This document shows, piece by piece, positions 4,305 to 5,420 of a stretch of 5,420 nt of DNA. Origin of the DNA: Candidatus Omnitrophota bacterium. GTDB lineage: Bacteria > Omnitrophota > Gorgyraeia > JABMRG01 > JAFGKX01. The position numbers and the translations under genes were made by a program. The notes under the pieces were generated by a model that saw nothing but the letters and a program-made list of their open reading frames with translations, had not been told where the DNA came from and did not search any database. Position 1 is the first letter of the stretch, and the number at the start of each line of letters is the position of its first letter. The stretch is from assembly GCA_016928375.1 (NCBI GenBank), contig JAFGKX010000154.1, positions 1 through 5,420 of the forward strand, read 5' to 3'.

Positions 4305-5420
4305 GAAAAAATGTTTTTTATTGCTGATATGCGCTGCTGGCGGCCTTCTCTTCCCCTCATTATGCCGCGCAGAGATGAAGGGCTCGGTCACACCTTCCTT
4401 TTCTACCGGAATAAAATCTCAGACTGACGCAATAGAGGAAAGGGATCTATCCGGAAATTTTTGGTTTTATAAATATGGATTAAGCGGCACCTTAAAACCT
4501 GATAATAAACTATCCCTTAAGGCAGGTTATGAAAAATACTTTAAAGACTTCTCCGGCGTAAATATATCAGATGTAAATACCTGCGCATATAAAGCAGGTA
4601 TAGATTATATACTGTTCGATGATAAAGAAAAATCTCTTAAAACAGGGCTGGGTTTCAAGTTGCGCAATAAACGCTATAAGGATTCCCCCTCGCTCAGTTA
4701 TGACCAGTATAGGGCGCAGGCAGACATAAACTGCAAGTTCTCCGAAAATTACTCATTGGATTTAAGCGCCGGTATAAATGATTATGAATACATCAAAAAT
4801 AACAGTTCGGATGTCACAAAGACCTATATAAAATTTTCGCCGGAGGCAAGATTTTTCGATAAAATGTTGGAGATTTCAGCTTCATACAGAATGCGCTGGC
4901 TTGATTACAAGAATAACAGCAAAGATAAAAGCGAAAACGTTTATTCCGGAACAGCTATATTAAATCTGGATAACCCTTTTATGCATAAAATAAAGGCAAA
5001 TGCTGAAACAGGCAAGGAAAATACCCAGGATACGGAAGACAGGGAGGATTCCCTAAGATATCAACATGACAAATGGGATATTGCAACATATTATAAGTTT
5101 GGCAAAAATTTCAAAACGCAGCTTGAATACGGTCAGAAACAAAGAGATTACATATCGGACAATAACAACTATAAAAACTGGTATATAAAAAATAAATCCA
5201 ATTTTAAAATACTGAAAAATAAATATCTCGACGTGGATTTTTCCCCGGAATATGAATATAAGGATACGCACTTCAGCAAAATAAACAGCAAAAGTTATGT
5301 AAAAAATAAAATTGCCGCGGGAATGTCTTTTTCAAAACGCGAAAACTGGTCTTTTGACCCTGAATTTATTTTTACCGATTATGATTATGAGGCAGGTTCT
5401 GCTTCAAATCAAAAAACATA
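4303..5420 (+). CDS. Secreted, probable outer-membrane beta-barrel protein, 3' end beyond window
   Basis: 372 codons are visible with no stop. Residues 1-23 are a signal peptide: basic MKK, hydrophobic FLLLICAAGGLLF and a CRA-E cleavage site. The cysteine at 21 lacks a proper lipobox, so a lipoprotein is unlikely. The mature part is rich in Tyr, Phe, Lys, Asp and Asn. It shows alternating polar/hydrophobic strands ending in aromatics and separated by charged Asn/Asp/Lys turns, as in outer-membrane barrels. A unit with a turn, N or D, an aromatic or hydrophobic residue, then an alternating strand recurs near residues 67-80, 146-165, 184-203, 266-285 and 345-362. I cannot name a family. The ribosome-binding site AAGGTG lies 5 nt before the ATG inside a hairpin arm, so translation is probably controlled. 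A role in export or anchoring of the glycan modified by the neighbouring genes is only an inference from position. Confidence 0.75.
   Translation, partial: MKKCFLLLICAAGGLLFPSLCRAEMKGSVTPSFSTGIKSQTDAIEERDLSGNFWFYKYGLSGTLKPDNKLSLKAGYEKYFKDFSGVNISDVNTCAYKAGIDYILFDDKEKSLKTGLGFKLRNKRYKDSPSLSYDQYRAQADINCKFSENYSLDLSAGINDYEYIKNNSSDVTKTYIKFSPEARFFDKMLEISASYRMRWLDYKNNSKDKSENVYSGTAILNLDNPFMHKIKANAETGKENTQDTEDREDSLRYQHDKWDIATYYKFGKNFKTQLEYGQKQRDYISDNNNYKNWYIKNKSNFKILKNKYLDVDFSPEYEYKDTHFSKINSKSYVKNKIAAGMSFSKRENWSFDPEFIFTDYDYEAGSASNQKT

Larger units (their letters stand above)
4117..4445. repeat. Right copy of the diverged direct repeat
   Basis: This is the fuller partner of 2611-2781. It contains the TTAGTAAATTAGTAAA run, the CTAAAATATTGCTATGTTTC block, the barrel-gene promoter, the leader, and the first 47 or so codons of the gene. 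The leader (about 4215-4302) has no counterpart in the left copy. Confidence 0.6.

Noticed and set aside
4303..4373. Lipoprotein signal for the barrel protein at Cys21
   Set aside because: The residues before the cysteine (PSL) do not fit a lipobox, and a normal signal peptidase I site (CRA-E) follows immediately.
5053..5271. Minus-strand 72-codon open frame rich in Ile and Phe
   Set aside because: It is antisense to the barrel gene, and its hydrophobicity simply mirrors Lys/Asn/Asp-rich codons on the other strand.

Overview
The window looks like chromosomal DNA from an AT-rich, Gram-negative, probably uncultured bacterium. It encodes a signal-peptide-bearing, beta-barrel-like envelope protein and a NodU/CmcH carbamoyltransferase operon of the kind found in surface-polysaccharide or natural-product loci. 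Phyla such as Omnitrophota or Elusimicrobiota would fit, but this is a guess from style. The sequence shows no rRNA, tRNA, CRISPR array or transposase.

Left half, minus strand (read right to left): a 608-aa carbamoyltransferase (741-2567), an SxtJ-type small membrane protein (339-728) and a 52-aa DUF5989-type membrane protein (164-322). They are separated by 12 and 16 nt, so they look like one operon. A fourth, apparently frame-disrupted membrane gene follows at 1-136 and runs off the window. A sigma70-like promoter (TTGACC-17-TAATAT, 2635-2663) precedes the carbamoyltransferase.

Middle: a membrane-anchored SGNH/GDSL hydrolase (2875-3951, minus) lies upstream of that operon in the same direction. 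It probably has its own promoter at 4028-4056. O-carbamoylation by the NodU-like enzyme and esterase or O-acyl chemistry by the SGNH protein together suggest decoration of an envelope glycan, though the substrate cannot be read from the sequence.

Right: a divergent plus-strand gene (4303 to beyond the edge) encodes a secreted, probable outer-membrane beta-barrel protein. It has a strong promoter (TTTACT-17-TATAAT). Its roughly 86-nt leader has one 5' arm that can pair with either of two tandem 3' arms. The second of these arms covers the Shine-Dalgarno sequence and the start codon, so the leader looks like a translational ON/OFF switch. It also contains a 22-codon hydrophobic upstream reading frame.

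The 307-nt gap between the hydrolase and the carbamoyltransferase (2568-2874) holds a decayed second copy of this promoter and the first part of the barrel gene. The barrel promoter, the region upstream of it and parts of the signal-peptide coding are recognisably duplicated at about 2611-2781 and 4117-4445. The hydrolase therefore sits between two direct repeats, which suggests a tandem duplication or insertion in the history of the locus. The switch-like leader and this duplication are the most interesting signals in the window.
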